A stretch of DNA of 64,000 bases from positions 6,797,243 through 6,861,242 of the forward strand of contig JACBWW010000022.1 of the NCBI GenBank assembly GCA_020086605.1, written 5' to 3'. Shown in pieces: positions 26,781 through 38,556 of this stretch. The position numbers and the translations under genes are program-made. The stretch's first letter is position 1. Each line of letters begins with the position of its first letter. The DNA is from Lanius collurio. Lineage: Eukaryota; Chordata; Aves; Passeriformes; Laniidae. Below the pieces are notes generated by a model. The model ran no database searches, was not told where the DNA came from, and saw only the letters and a program-made list of their open reading frames with translations.

Positions 26781-29049
26781 CTTGGCATTTCTGGATGTCC
26801 ATCAGCCTGGAAGTAGTTAATTATGTCTGGGTTGACAGAAACCCTGGAACAGTGTCCAATGTGTTTATGTTCAGCCCAGGCAAAATTTCCAGGTGAAAAA
26901 AAGAGGACAAGACCATGGCAATACCATTGTAGCCTGACATAAAAGTCCCTTACACCTGGAAAATGTTCATGCTTTTAATATATTATTCATTTTATGGAGT
27001 CAACCCCTCCCCTCAATTAATTTTGCAAAGATAACTTCCTATGTGAAAGGTAAGCAACTTTTTATTCTGAAGTAACCAGGTAGAGCAATTGTATTTATGC
27101 ATTACCTGCTCTCACGGCACAGTGTGCCAGGCACTGATGCATGCTCCACTCCAAGCACAGCTCGACCAGTGATCTGGGGTCCCTTACTTGAGAGATTGTA
27201 CTTACTGCACAGCCCATCCAAAAAAAAAAAAAAAATTTCCTGTTATTTTGACGGGATCCTTTCAATCCAAACTGAATGGGTCCTTCTGTAATACCACTAA
27301 ATTGCCTCTGAGTGTCTCTACAGTTCATCTCCTTCTAGGAGCAGCCAAGCAGGAATAATGCAAGAGAAATGAGTCACTGAAATTTATTGGTGTCAGCTTT
27401 GGTTTTGTATTCATAACATCTTTTACTGTTATTTTTAAGGATATTGCAGATTGAAACAAGGGAGGATCAAGTGTCCCAGTTGTGTTTAAAGGAAGTAAAT
27501 CTTTAAGAAATTATTGTGAAACAGATGTTAAATAAATGATTTTGAGTTCAGATCTGTGACAGAGCAGTGTACCTGGGGAGACTCTTTAATAGCACAACTT
27601 GCAGTGATTTAGACCTATGGCTGATAAAGGGAGCTCAAATTTTTACTATTATAACTACATAATGCAGTAATTTAACACACAAGTGGAAAAATTGAGTCTC
27701 TTACATGAATATTATTTTAATCCAACGATTGCTTATTTTAAGAGACCATGCTAGTATCTGTAATGTTAAGGATTCCAGGTGGGATTTCAGTGATTTTTGG
27801 CCATGCTCAGCACTGAGATAGGTGTGTTGGTAAAAGTGGGTAGAATTGGGAAGAGTGTGTACCTTTATCAGAGTGGAAATCAGACTTTGGGAACAAGAAT
27901 CTTGAGAAGATTGTAAGAAGAACTTGCTAGGTGATTGTTGATGAGACTTTAATATGCATGATATCTATACAAAAAAGAAAATATTGTGCACATATGAAAT
28001 TTTTAGGAATCACCTATACATATGATTGTTCAGTAGCACATAATTGGAGTAAATGTCCTAATGAATAACCAAACCCCTTTTCACAAGGGGAAAAACCCAA
28101 GCACATTAAGTGGACAAGTCATACCAGGTTTTGTCTCAGAGCTGCAGTAGTTGCAGATGCAGCTTTCTGCTCCAAGGTACTGACATCCACATGCATGTAA
28201 GGGTTTACAGATTTGAAACTGAAGTCTTCTTGATCACTCTTATTCAGACAAGTTTATCAAGAAGACATTTCATGACTCTATTTCTTCAGGACATTTCAGT
28301 TACATTGTGAGCCTTACAACTGAACTGGCCATTCACAGGCACAGCAGAAAATCTTTTGTTTGAAGAGGCAACCGAGGTATTAACAAAATGGAATTTCTTT
28401 CTGTTGAGATGTAATGTTGCTGCTGTATTACATATTGACTCACTTTTGTGTCATAAATTGTATGCAAAGATCACTATGGAGAGAAATGAAAGCTGAATTT
28501 GTGCTCCTTGGTCTGATGTTTACAGTAGAAATATTTCTCAACCTCAAATGTGAAGCTTCTCATGACCATGAAGAACAATTGATGCATTCAGTCAAACCTT
28601 GAGAATGTAGACATTTGTGTTGTTACAACTCAATGAATAGTGTTATAGAATAGAGGGAAATACAGACATCTACCTTTTGCATGGAAACAACACTGGTGCA
28701 ATATATACAAAAAGGGAGGGCAAAAGCTTGTCTCACTCTAATGATGAAGGTTCAGGATTTTGAGATTATATGACAGAATAGAAAATAATTTTTAAATAAA
28801 ACACTACATATTCATCTCTCTCTAGCAAACTTATACACCCTTCAGTGGGGGAATTTATTTGGTCTGTCGTGTATAAAAAGATATCTTGTTCTATTCTCTT
28901 TGAAAGAGCTCTTATGCTCATTGTTTGAAGCAGGGATGTGTTCCTTCCACTGAAAATAAGTATTATGCATTGATAGTAAGTTTGACAAGGTTAGATTCAT
29001 GCTAAGAGTTTTACATTCTTCTCAGAATAAGAATAACAATATGGCTGAA
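26781..29049. other. Non-genic DNA, nothing recognised
   Basis: Mostly AT-rich. An A-run of about 15 lies near 27,221-27,235. I see no polyadenylated retrocopy beside it and no target-site duplication. Confidence 0.5.
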
Positions 29050-29770
29050 GAAAATGAGATTTTAGAGGCCCAGGCCTTAGAAAATGATTTTTTTTTTCCT
29101 TTCCTGCACCCTGTACATCACTGCTTGTGTGAGAACTTTGTGGAGTTCTCAGTGATCTCTGATCACACATCTGTCTTGGCAATGGTCTCTCTGTCCCCAG
29201 CATCAGCTATTTGTACCTGGAGAAGAGGAGCCTGAGACCAGAAAGGGGGCTCTGCAGCAGGCTTTTAACAGGCACAGTTTGAATAATTGTCCACTTCACT
29301 GCTGAGGTGTGCCTGTGTGTTTTCTGTGGCTGGTAGAGTGCTCCATCCTGGTCATCTTCATCTCTGCTACTGAGGGACATCTGGGCAAAACTCTTCTTGC
29401 CCTGGGAAGAGCTCCCTGCCAATCTTAGACTGCAGAAACAGCCAGGGCTGTACTACAGCCTGGCAGATGGGGACTTGCAGAACAGAAGCAATCTTCAGCA
29501 TGGATCTGTTGGAAGTATCAAATGACAGCACAGCAAAACTGAGTGTTGTAAGAGAGCGTGCATTTGAGCTTTCCCAAACGTCGCTGTGTGTGCTGGAACA
29601 GCTCCCCACACGCATCCTCTGCGGCGCCGTTTGCGCAATGGAACCTGCACTTTGCACATGACCAACCTCTTACTCACCTGCACTCTGACAAAGGTGCTGT
29701 GTGTGCTCTTAGGTTGTGCAAGGCAGGTACAAAACATTGTGACTCAAGCATGGAATTGAAAAGGTGGAAA
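29050..29770 (-). other. Compositionally distinct block, possible old retrocopy
   Basis: This block is GC-richer than its flanks. It contains about eight CpGs between 29,556 and 29,636, a density not seen nearby. Its left edge carries a run of about 10 T at about 29,088-29,097, which on the minus strand would be a short poly(A). Open frames of 64-96 codons occur on both strands (29367-29657 and 29207-29422 minus, 29467-29661 plus). The plus frame starts at a true ATG. I recognise none of the products. A decayed processed retrocopy, a solo LTR or plain unique sequence are all possible. Confidence 0.25.
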
Positions 29771-31179
29771 GTGAATTAAGAGTACCAGATGATAACTGCT
29801 TGTATGTGTCCATTGGAAAAGACTTCCCCGTGTTTTCAGAAGCTGATCCACTCTGCTTAAAATCTGTGCTACGTATTTCTGAGACAGATTTGTACTGAGC
29901 ACTAAACTTCTCCCACTGGAGTTGAACACCATTCTTTAAATTATACTTTTGTGGGAGATCTTCACAAGTGCAAACCCTGGCATGCAAGCTCACTGGTGGT
30001 AGTTGTGAGAACCAAGCGAGACTTTGGATGTTCAACCCCTCGAGATGCCCGTGTGACTCCATGGCCCTGTCTTGCACGGTGCAGGGAAGGACCCTTAGGT
30101 TCCAGCTTGCATTGTTGTTGAAAGCAATGGGAAATGTAAAGGATAAGGGGCTTGGCACATCAAAAGACGTGGCCTAATGTGTGCACACAATGGCAGTCAT
30201 CCAAATATTAAGCAAATGTGTCAGATAAAATTTGCAAGACGCAAATTATAAAATTGGAGAAAGAAATTCTTAGAGCACTCATATATTCTACAATGTGAAA
30301 CAAAAAAAGAAATTCAGACAGACTAAAAAATGTGTGGCATAGTAATTTATATTCTACTACATTATGATGCAATCTATCTTTTTCTAAAAATGAAAAAAAC
30401 CATACAAAATAAATCTGCTGAAGGAATTAATTACTTGTCAAATTTCAGGTTTGAAACACAAATCATTTGATTTCAAAAGAGCATTTCAAGCCACTAATGT
30501 ATGCTACTTGCTTTGCCTTTGCGTAATTTAAGAACCCAATTGACATGTCTTAATTTGGTACTTTATGAAATTCCCTCTAGGGCCAAGCCCTTTCTTTCCA
30601 GATTTCCTCCAAGTACAAATTTTTCTATGGAAATTTTTAAGCTCTTGACACAGGTTTAACAATAGCAATACAAATATGTTACTATAAGGTTCCCATTCCC
30701 CTTAATTTTTTCCCCTTTCATCACATTACAAGCACAGAGAGAATACATGAGCTTCTCCATATGGAATTTTAAAGAGGCAAAGATGGAGCCATGTCAGTTG
30801 AGATGCTGCTGAGAAATGAGGCACTGGGAAATCTCAGGGCAAGCATATGCCACAGCTGTTTTAAAAAAGCACATTAAACCTATAAATTGTAAGTTTTGAC
30901 TTTGTTCCTCAGATTTCTCCTTTTGATCTGAGCAAAAGGTGACTAAGGAGGAACAACAGACAATAATTGTATGATTGTATGAAAAAATAGAGTGAATTTT
31001 ATTTGTTAGCAATATTGTGACTGTCATTGGGATATTTTTAATTATTTGGGCTTTGACAAATGAGTTCTGGAGAAATGGGTCTGTCTGAACAGAGACAGAA
31101 AGGATGTGCCTAAAACTGAGACTTGCAAATGAGTGAGACTTTTACCTAGTTACCTGCAGCTGGCTCTGCCATTGCCTGT
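29771..31179. other. Non-genic DNA, nothing recognised
   Basis: No repeat or gene is recognised. The 149-codon minus frame at 29709-30158 starts at GTG, shows no domain, and overlaps other frames, so I treat it as chance. Sequence from about 30,180 is strongly AT-rich. Confidence 0.5.
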
Positions 31180-31480
31180 CTTCATCATTTAATGTGCATG
31201 CACCATCTCACTTAGCTGAAATTAGTATGCGAGAAAAGATGCATCAAAGTCAGCAATTAAAGTGACTTCATCTGACTTGTTGAGACAATTGAGTAGCTGT
31301 GTTTGATTTTGCTTAGGAAATCATTAGCACTTTAACAGAAGGCAGGAAACTTTGATCAAGATGTGATAGATGCAGATCAATATAATGTATAAAGATTTTA
31401 TTTGGCTCTGGTATTGACACTTGGTAAAAGAATGGGCTTATGGACTGTTCTCTTGGAAAGTTTACCTAATTGTTCAATGC
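31180..31480. promoter_or_regulatory. Candidate enhancer-like block with a TCF/LEF-type site
   Basis: A repeat-free block. CTTTGATC at 31350-31357 matches the TCF/LEF consensus, and TAAT- and GCAAT-type words lie around it. There is no open frame of note. The motif match is directly visible; enhancer function and conservation are inference. Confidence 0.22.
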
Positions 31481-32639
31481 TGGCCTAGTGTTTTACATGG
31501 GAAATGACAAAAGCAGTACTCATATTACAGTTTATATTACTTCTTTTTATTCCTGCAAAGACTGTTTATCTGTATTTAAAGAGATTATTTATGAGTAGGT
31601 ACATAACCTGCTCCAGTCAGTGAGATATTCCAGTGGGGATATAACTGGCCAGACACACTTGGCACAGGAAGATGGAAACAGCCAAGCTGTGAAATTGGGG
31701 GACACAGCTGGGCCGAGCCAGCTGTGCCATCCTGTGTGAGCTGAGCGGGGTTGGGAGGTTCAGGAACCTCACACACACATTTGCCTTAATAAAGGTCACT
31801 GTCTGTCATATCTCCTGGCACAAGGGTGCACATTTCTCAGTTGTACTTTGTAAGGATTATCTGCTTTAATTTAATTTTATTTTCCTAAGTCAATGGTTCT
31901 GAGAGCAGATGAGGGATCAGCCAGTGGGCTCAGTGGAGGTGAGCACTGCAGGGGAACACCAGGGCTTCTTTGAGACCATCTGTAAGCAGCCTGGGGGCAA
32001 TAAGCAGGAATTTTCTTCCTTTCAGAATGGAGCACCTCTGTGCTGGTCTGGTTTGGGGTCCAGAGGGTGGTTTGGGGTGCACAGGGTGCAGTCCTGGGTG
32101 AATACCTGTGCTCAGCAGTGTTGAGCCCAGCCACCTGCATGCACCCAGATGTGTCTTCTAGCTCTGCACACCTGGCTTTGCTTTTACCCCCTGATGGAAC
32201 TCCATGTGCACATATTTTGATAGATGTAGAGGGGCTCAGCTCTCTGGAGCATAGTAGTAGCAGTCTCCATCACAAAAAAACCATTGTAAGCCATGTTCAT
32301 AATTTTATTGTATTTTAGCTTTCTCTTTTCTGCTACCTGAAGCTGTGAGCAGTTAGGAAAGGTCCTGCAGCACTACCTTATTCCTCAATTCATAGACCTC
32401 ACTTGTGGGGTACTTCCATACCAAAACACTGAAAGTGTTTGTTCACCTCCAGGGTGATGAAGGGAATTTTCTTTTTTAAATGCACTTAAGAATTTTTAGG
32501 ATGTTTGAGAAGGGACAGGGGACTCTTGACTAGCTTCTTGTTTTGTCCTATCTGTATTTCTTTAAGCTGCTCTCTATTATCAGGATCCTGTTAATGTAGT
32601 TCCCTGGCTGTGATGGATCTGTACAGCATTTCCTTTGGA
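31481..32639. other. Non-genic DNA, GC-richer middle
   Basis: About 31,610-32,190 is moderately GC-rich, which explains overlapping frames at 31585-31799 and 31877-32318. No repeat family is identified. Confidence 0.5.
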
Positions 32640-32880
32640 AGACAGCGTTTGCAATTCTTTATTTAAGTTAAAGATACGGTCACGTAAGAGTGTTTAGTGT
32701 TCTCAAGGGAAGGAAAGCTTAAATAGAGGGTTGATTTATGTGAATAATCAGGTTGGCATGAATAATTATGGTATTTAATAGAAGAGAAACTTTAAACACC
32801 TTAGCAAATGTGTCACTGTGTGAAGTTATACAGCAGTTTGATGACTTGTTCAGGTTTGAATTTATGTTGGACTCAGCTCT
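32640..32880. promoter_or_regulatory. Candidate conserved non-coding block
   Basis: Repeat-free AT-rich sequence that keeps CpGs ('gatacggtcacgtaagag' at about 32,673-32,690) and several AATAAT/TTTAAT words. The TCACGTAA word resembles a bZIP site. The conservation claim is inferred from texture only. Confidence 0.18.
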
Positions 32881-33489
32881 GCAGAGCATTGCAAGGGAGT
32901 GAAATTCCAGGCTGCCTGCAGTCAGCAGGAATTGAGGACAGCAGTGCTTGGCTCAGTAGTACTCAAATCTCTTTCTGGATTTAGCCCTTCCCACTATGTG
33001 AAGATAATACTATTTACTGAAGTCGATATTGCAGTGATTATTTAACATTTGCAATGCATTTTTAGGATGAAGATTCCATCTTTGTCAACTTCTATGAGTT
33101 TCTTTTTGCCTTATGATAGATGAGGTTCATTGGACCCCAGCTTTAAGATTTCATATCAAATACATGCAAAAATTTGTAACCTACCTGATTATGGAAAAAA
33201 AACCAAAATAATTTAAGTGTAACAAAGTTAGCATTGGAGAAAAGGGAACAAAATCCAGGCTGATTTTATTTTTTCAGAATTTTCTATGGCAACGATTAAA
33301 GGGAGGATTGTGGTGTTGACACCAACAGAACCGGATACTACAATGAGTATTCCTTAATAGAGGGAATCCATACATCCATATACTTAGGGACTAGCTAATA
33401 CTTATTTTGAAACCATGCTCAAAGGAGCCAGAAAGTTCAATAATCCAGTGAGCCTGACACCTTGGAGAGGCTAGGAATGGGCTGAATTT
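32881..33489. other. Non-genic DNA, nothing recognised
   Basis: No recognisable element. An A-run lies near 33,196-33,204. Confidence 0.5.
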
Positions 33490-33552
33490 CTTTTTATATA
33501 TAGTGTAATATATACTATATAAATATAGTATGATATAGTAACTATATATAAC
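33490..33552. repeat. AT-rich palindromic tract
   Basis: TATAGTA/TACTATA words alternate in both orientations. The clearest hairpin is atactata at 33512-33519 with tatagtat at 33524-33531 around a 4-nt loop, and an adjoining tatagt-a-actata pair follows. Such tracts can extrude cruciforms and are often length-variable. Confidence 0.8.
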
Positions 33553-35949
33553 TAAAGGAGGGCTTATATGTACGTATACTGCATCTTTGCAAAGGATATC
33601 CCAGCTCAGCTATGATGTGAGCAGGCTGACCCCTGAAGAGGAGATAAGGATGCATCTATACCTCCTACAGGAGGGATGATAACAAATCCCCTCCTGCAGC
33701 CCAAAACAGGAGGACTTCCAAAGCAAGAGAGGAGAGAACTGTTACTCCAAATCCAGTGTCCTAATAATGAGTTTACTGGCACTGAAAGTGAGAATAGCCC
33801 CATCACTTTTAAATCTGTGTATTTTGGCTTTTCAACCTGAGTAAGATCCAAGTCTCAGATGGAATGAGTTCAAGAATGAAAGAAGACGAGAAGTACATTA
33901 ATAACACGCACACATATACACAACTTTTTCTCCAGTTCCTGGTTCCCATCCTTTGAAGTATTCTACTTTTTCTCCCTTCTTAGAAAAAGCACTGGGGACA
34001 AAAAAAGACCAGTAAAATATTTCCAAATAACCCCTCACAGCTACAAATTATAAATATTTCATATTTTGAGCTATTTCTCTTTCATGTGCTCCCAAATAGC
34101 ATTTAATTTCTTCCTCTCTTCCCGCCTCTAGCTTAAATTAAGTCTCATCCCTTGCCTGTCAAACCTTGATGCCCCCTTTGTAACAGCTTGCTTTCAGGTG
34201 AGTTTTCCTGGGCTAATTCAGCCCTTGTTCTGTGTTTTCAGAGATTCATGGTAAAATTCTCTCTGAGCCCAGCTAAGACCAAGTGACTGACAAGGAATGT
34301 CCACTTGCTTCTCCCTGACTCAAAAAATTGAGCTGGTACAGAATAAAGCAAAATAAATAAGAAGCAATTCAAATAATTCAGAACAGGAATCTCAGTTTGT
34401 CTCAAGAGTCATCTGCCTCATATCTGCTATGAAAATGGTAGGTCTAAATTCCAGCTTTAATGTGCAGACTGCCCACACACCAGATTTTATTTCTCTGCAC
34501 ACATCTGCCATTTGGCAACAGGTTCATCTTGAGTGCTGAGCTCACTCCTTGAGCTGGAGCTGCATGTGATCAGTGTCTCCCCAGCTGGTTGGTGCCCAGG
34601 GTTGTGGGCCAGGGTGCCTTCAGCTGCTTTGCTCTCTCTGGAAACTTTCCACTCTTCTTTGTAAAGGGACTTTGAATTTGCAGTGCTTTGAATGACGATA
34701 CAAATCAATAATTTGTACTCATCTCAGAATATTAATTTAATTATCTGTCAGAAGTCATTTAATAGAATGACAACTGAATTTCTACTCTCTATATTCTGCA
34801 GTAAAGAGCCAAATTTTTCTAATTTAGTAGCTACTCCCATTCATGAGCTATCTCTATGGAATGTCTTTGGGGTCAGGTCCCCGATGGTGTCAGTGTTATC
34901 TCAGAGGCAGGACAGATGCAACTGCACATATGAAATACAGAGCTTTGAATTACAGCAAGACAGAAAAATTGCTATACATAAAAATACAGGATTTTGCACT
35001 GTAATTTTAATTGTACTCCAATTTGAAGTCCTTCTGTAATCCTGGCTGGGTATTCCTGTTTCATGCTGCTTGCACCCAGTCTGGTCGCTGTGCTGCAGCA
35101 CACGAGTGCTGCACATCTCCTTGCTGTCTTAAAAACTTATTTAATATACATCAGCCCATTCAGACTTGTTGAAGGAAGATCCCAGTTTGTGATCTCATAG
35201 CTGTATGAAGAGTGTGGGAGCAGGGGAAGAACGTACAAGGGATGGAAAGTGTTGACTAAAATTCCTTTTCTCTCTCTCCATATGTTTCAATCAGCTGGGG
35301 TTCAGCAATGCCTCATGTTCAGAGCTCATATTGGGCACAGTCTCCCCTTAAAAGATTAATGTCACAAGTGGCTCATGGAGGTAAAAGCTGTTATGAACAG
35401 ACTGACTGGCATTTTCTCCATGCTCTGTTTCTTCAGGCCTCCACAGGCGATGCTACACATAACAGTCTGGTGAAGTGAACACAACTTTCACTCAAATATA
35501 TTTTTCTCAAATATTAATATTTTACTCTGTTTTTACAAATCATGTTCTGAGCAAGCCTGTCCAGGCTGAAAAAGTGTGTAGGTTTGGGCTAAAAAAGGAG
35601 CAATCCATGATGGGCTAGAGTGAATATTTTTAGGAGTGGTATTATTTATATGCCTCACTGTTCTATATTGTGTTTATGTTACATGTTAAGACTTCTCAGT
35701 ATCTTTTTGTTGAAAACCACCCCAATGTTTTTTCCTGATTAAGAGCTGATGCTCTTCATCACAAGCTCTTTGTACCACTAATAAAGCCTGCTTTCTCCCA
35801 GGCAATCTCGAGGCATGCTGGGACCATGCAGACGGCTGTGTCCTCTCACTCCAGTGCTGGCCTATGACCTTACAAGTAGGGTCAGTCAACATGCTACAAA
35901 GCTTTCCTTGCCATTTATCAAATAACAAAGCAAACCAAATTACATAGTT
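33553..35949. other. Non-genic DNA, nothing recognised
   Basis: No repeat family or gene is recognised. The 115-codon frame at 34692-35039 has a real ATG but no domain and is AT-rich. A short CA tract sits near 33,907-33,922. Confidence 0.5.
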
Positions 35950-36400
35950 TCTATAGCAGGCCACTACAGTATGTAAACTGCAGAGAGGGCTTACACTGCT
36001 CGCTCATTCTGAGGTGCCGACAACATGAAAGGCCCTTTCGTTCCAGTGCCCAGAGCCTGTATTTGTCTATCTCACCTATTACCAGGAAACAAAGGGGCTG
36101 CAGAGGTTGAGCAAGCAAATGGAAAATGAAAATGGAAGAAAAAACAACCGCCTGGCTTGGAAGAACTGTTTGTCTAAAATGTATGCAGACATGACTCGGG
36201 CAGTTTATAGGTGCTGAGGGCCCCTTTCTCTGAGAGCTGCTCTCCTTCTGCAGTAATAGAGTCAAAGAAAGGTTGAGGCAATGTCTCCTTTAACTGTATA
36301 ATGTATTTATCCTCCCAACTGGTGAAATGCTCAATAGCTGTCATGATTAATCAATTGTATTAGAATTTCATCTCAGACAGTCCCAGTCTTGCGTGTCACT
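35950..36400. promoter_or_regulatory. Candidate conserved non-coding block with a SOX/TCF-like site
   Basis: Repeat-free sequence that retains several CpGs (for example near 36,002, 36,018 and 36,039). ACAAAGG at 36089-36095 matches the SOX/TCF core, and a TGATTAATCAATTG word at about 36,344-36,357 is homeodomain-like. A 104-codon minus frame overlaps (35951-36265) but shows no domain. Regulatory function is inference. Confidence 0.25.
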
Positions 36401-36929
36401 ACAGATGTGTTTTCAGAGATGCACAGCAGCATTGCCAGTGCTGCCAAAATCAGCTTTCCTAGTCTGGGAGCAGTGAGAACATATCATATCATCAGGTGAA
36501 ATTCATCATTATTCAGAAAGTCTACTCAAAGCTGTGAATGAATAAAGCTGTGGAGAGACCTCCCCTTCAAAATCTATCTGCTTCACTGAGAGAAACTACT
36601 GCTCTAGGGTATGGATTTCCATTCCCTCTCCACTGTCAGGCTTTACTGCCTTTGCTGCTCTGCCAGAGAGCTTAGTTCATGTCAGGTGAGCATGGCTGGA
36701 TGGGCACAGACTGGTCATGTAAAGGGTGTAAATAAGTCCTCTTTATTTTGTCTGAGCTCTATCGAGTGTCTGTACCCTCCGCAAGGGAAGGGGTCAGAGG
36801 TATTTAAGGTTAGTCATCTGCCTGCTGGTGGAGATGCACTTGGAAGGAAATGTGTGCTGCAGTTCAGGACCTGGCTAGCTGCTGACTTTTGTGAAGGACA
36901 AACTTATTTCACAAATGGTGATAAGGGCA
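36401..36929. other. Non-genic DNA upstream of a CR1 copy
   Basis: No gene is recognised. The 115-codon frame at 36611-36958 runs into the CR1 copy and has no domain. Confidence 0.5.
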
Positions 36930-37474
36930 TGTGTTCCCCCTCTGCTCAGCAGTGGTGAGGCCACATCTGCATGATGTGGCCTGATGTGGGCACAGAAGTA
37001 ATAGTACAGCACAAATGGATGTGTAGAAACGAGCCCAGAAAAAACTGAAAATATGATGAGGGGTTTGGAGCATTTGTTGTGTGAGGAGAGGCTGAGAGAT
37101 CTGGGATTTTCCAGGCTTGAGAAGAAAAGGCTCAGGGAGGCCTCATAATTGTGAACAAATACCTGATGGCATGGGGAATAAAGAAGATGGAGAGTCAGGA
37201 TCTTCATGGCAGTGCTCAGTGGAAGGACTGGAGACAAGGGGCATGACTGAAGTAAGTTTGGTTTAAAAGTAAGATCTATTTTACCATAAGGATGATTGAA
37301 CACTAGGTCAAGTTTCCCAGGGAGGTTGTGGAGTCTTCACCCTCAGAGATGTTCAGAAGCCCACTTAACACAGTCCTGGGCACCCTGCTTCAGCGGACCC
37401 TGCTCAAGTGGGGGTGGGATGAGATGATTTACAGAGGTCTCTTCCCACTTCGTCTATTCTGGGTGATTCTATGG
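36930..37474 (+). mobile_element. CR1 LINE, 5'-truncated, about 545 bp
   Basis: This is the best-preserved CR1 in the window. In CR1 order it has 'ctctgctcagcagtggtgag', 'ggccacatctgcatgatgtg', 'gaggagaggctgagagatct', 'aaatacctgatggcatgggg', 'cccagggaggttgtggagtc', a 'gacccctgcttgagcagg'-like remnant, 'gatgatttacagaggtctct', and the terminal 'gattctatgg'. It covers the last part of the RT-proximal region and the 3' UTR with no usable coding capacity. The 142-codon minus frame across it (36875-37303) is antisense to the element and not a gene. The left boundary is approximate. Confidence 0.93.
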
Positions 37475-38344
37475 TTTAGTGTTCTGCTGTGAGCATGGAA
37501 CCTGCTCTGAATATGAATTTCACTGCTGTTGAAGAGCTTCCAAAGATGGGAAGGATGGAATGCACATGTGGAGGGCAAGCTTTGAAAAGGAGCTAATATG
37601 TATCGGTATAAGGATATCTGCATACATCCACAGAGAAACTTTTCCAACTTTTTTTTTTAATCAGCAAAACAGTTTTTTTAATGAAAGAAGCTTATCTAGG
37701 CAGAAAGTAGGAAAGAGAAGCAAGGGATGAGTGCAGTGGGATGAATGGTGATTGCACAAGAGTTGGCAAATGTAACTATTTCCAAATATAATGGCATTAA
37801 GTGTTCATTGTGAAATTAGATCAGCTTTTTAAGAGCTGCAGGGTGAAAAAACACTGTATTCAGCTAATTAGACAAAGTAAAAAGATAATGTTAAATTCTT
37901 TCCCTTCAAAAAGTATTTGTCTGCACTACCATGAATTTTAAAATAGAACTGCTTGAGATGGCAGCATTATCAAATGATCTGCCATTAAAAGAATTATAAT
38001 TCAGGTCTTTTTAATTCCCTATTGTGGAAATCTTTAAATTAGAATATATCTAAACTGTACAAATCTGTAGTTCTCCTAGAACAATGCTGACACAGTTCTC
38101 TGATGCTCATTAAAAAATTTTATGCCTTGATTTCTATATAATGGAACATGAGGAAATTTAACTACACTTATTGGGTTTTGTGCCCAATCCAGCTAATTAC
38201 TAAAGCATCTGCCCAACTTTCAACATGTAAGTAGTTTAATCGAAGTTGGTAAGACTACTGACATGTTTAAATGAACTGAAACTGCAGTTGCCATTCTTCA
38301 TTTTAAGTGTCATGAGTCAAAGGCTATCACTTTTAAGAGTACAA
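37475..38344. other. Spacer between two CR1 copies
   Basis: AT-rich, non-genic, with short T and A runs at about 37,651-37,681. No further repeat is recognised. Confidence 0.55.
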
Positions 38345-38556
38345 GTCACAGGATCACAGAATATGCTGAGTTGGAAGGGGCCCACAAGGATCATCAAGTC
38401 CAGCTCCTGGCCCTGCACAGGACACTTTAAGAGTCACACCATGTGCTGGAGAGCAGTCAAACACTTCTTGAACTCTGTCAGGCTGCTGCTGTGACCACTG
38501 CCCTGCACAGTCTGTTCCAGTGCCCAACTGCCCTCTGAGTGAAGCACTTTTTCCTA
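38345..38556 (-). mobile_element. CR1 LINE, 3' fragment (minus), about 210 bp
   Basis: Read on the plus strand, 'atcacagaatatgctgagtt' then 'ggaaggggcccacaaggatc', 'atcaagtccagctcctggcc' and 'ctgcacaggacactttaaga' give the complement of a bird CR1 3' end. It continues through 'acttcttgaactctgtcagg' and 'ctgttccagtgcccaactgc'. Its wording differs from the 36.9-kb copy, so the two belong to different CR1 subfamilies. They lie in opposite orientation about 870 bp apart. The copy is 5'-truncated. Confidence 0.92.

Noticed and set aside
29709..30158. 149-codon minus frame
   Set aside because: GTG start, no domain, overlapped by other frames on both strands.
36875..37303. 142-codon minus frame
   Set aside because: Mostly antisense to a CR1 element, so it has no independent coding signal.
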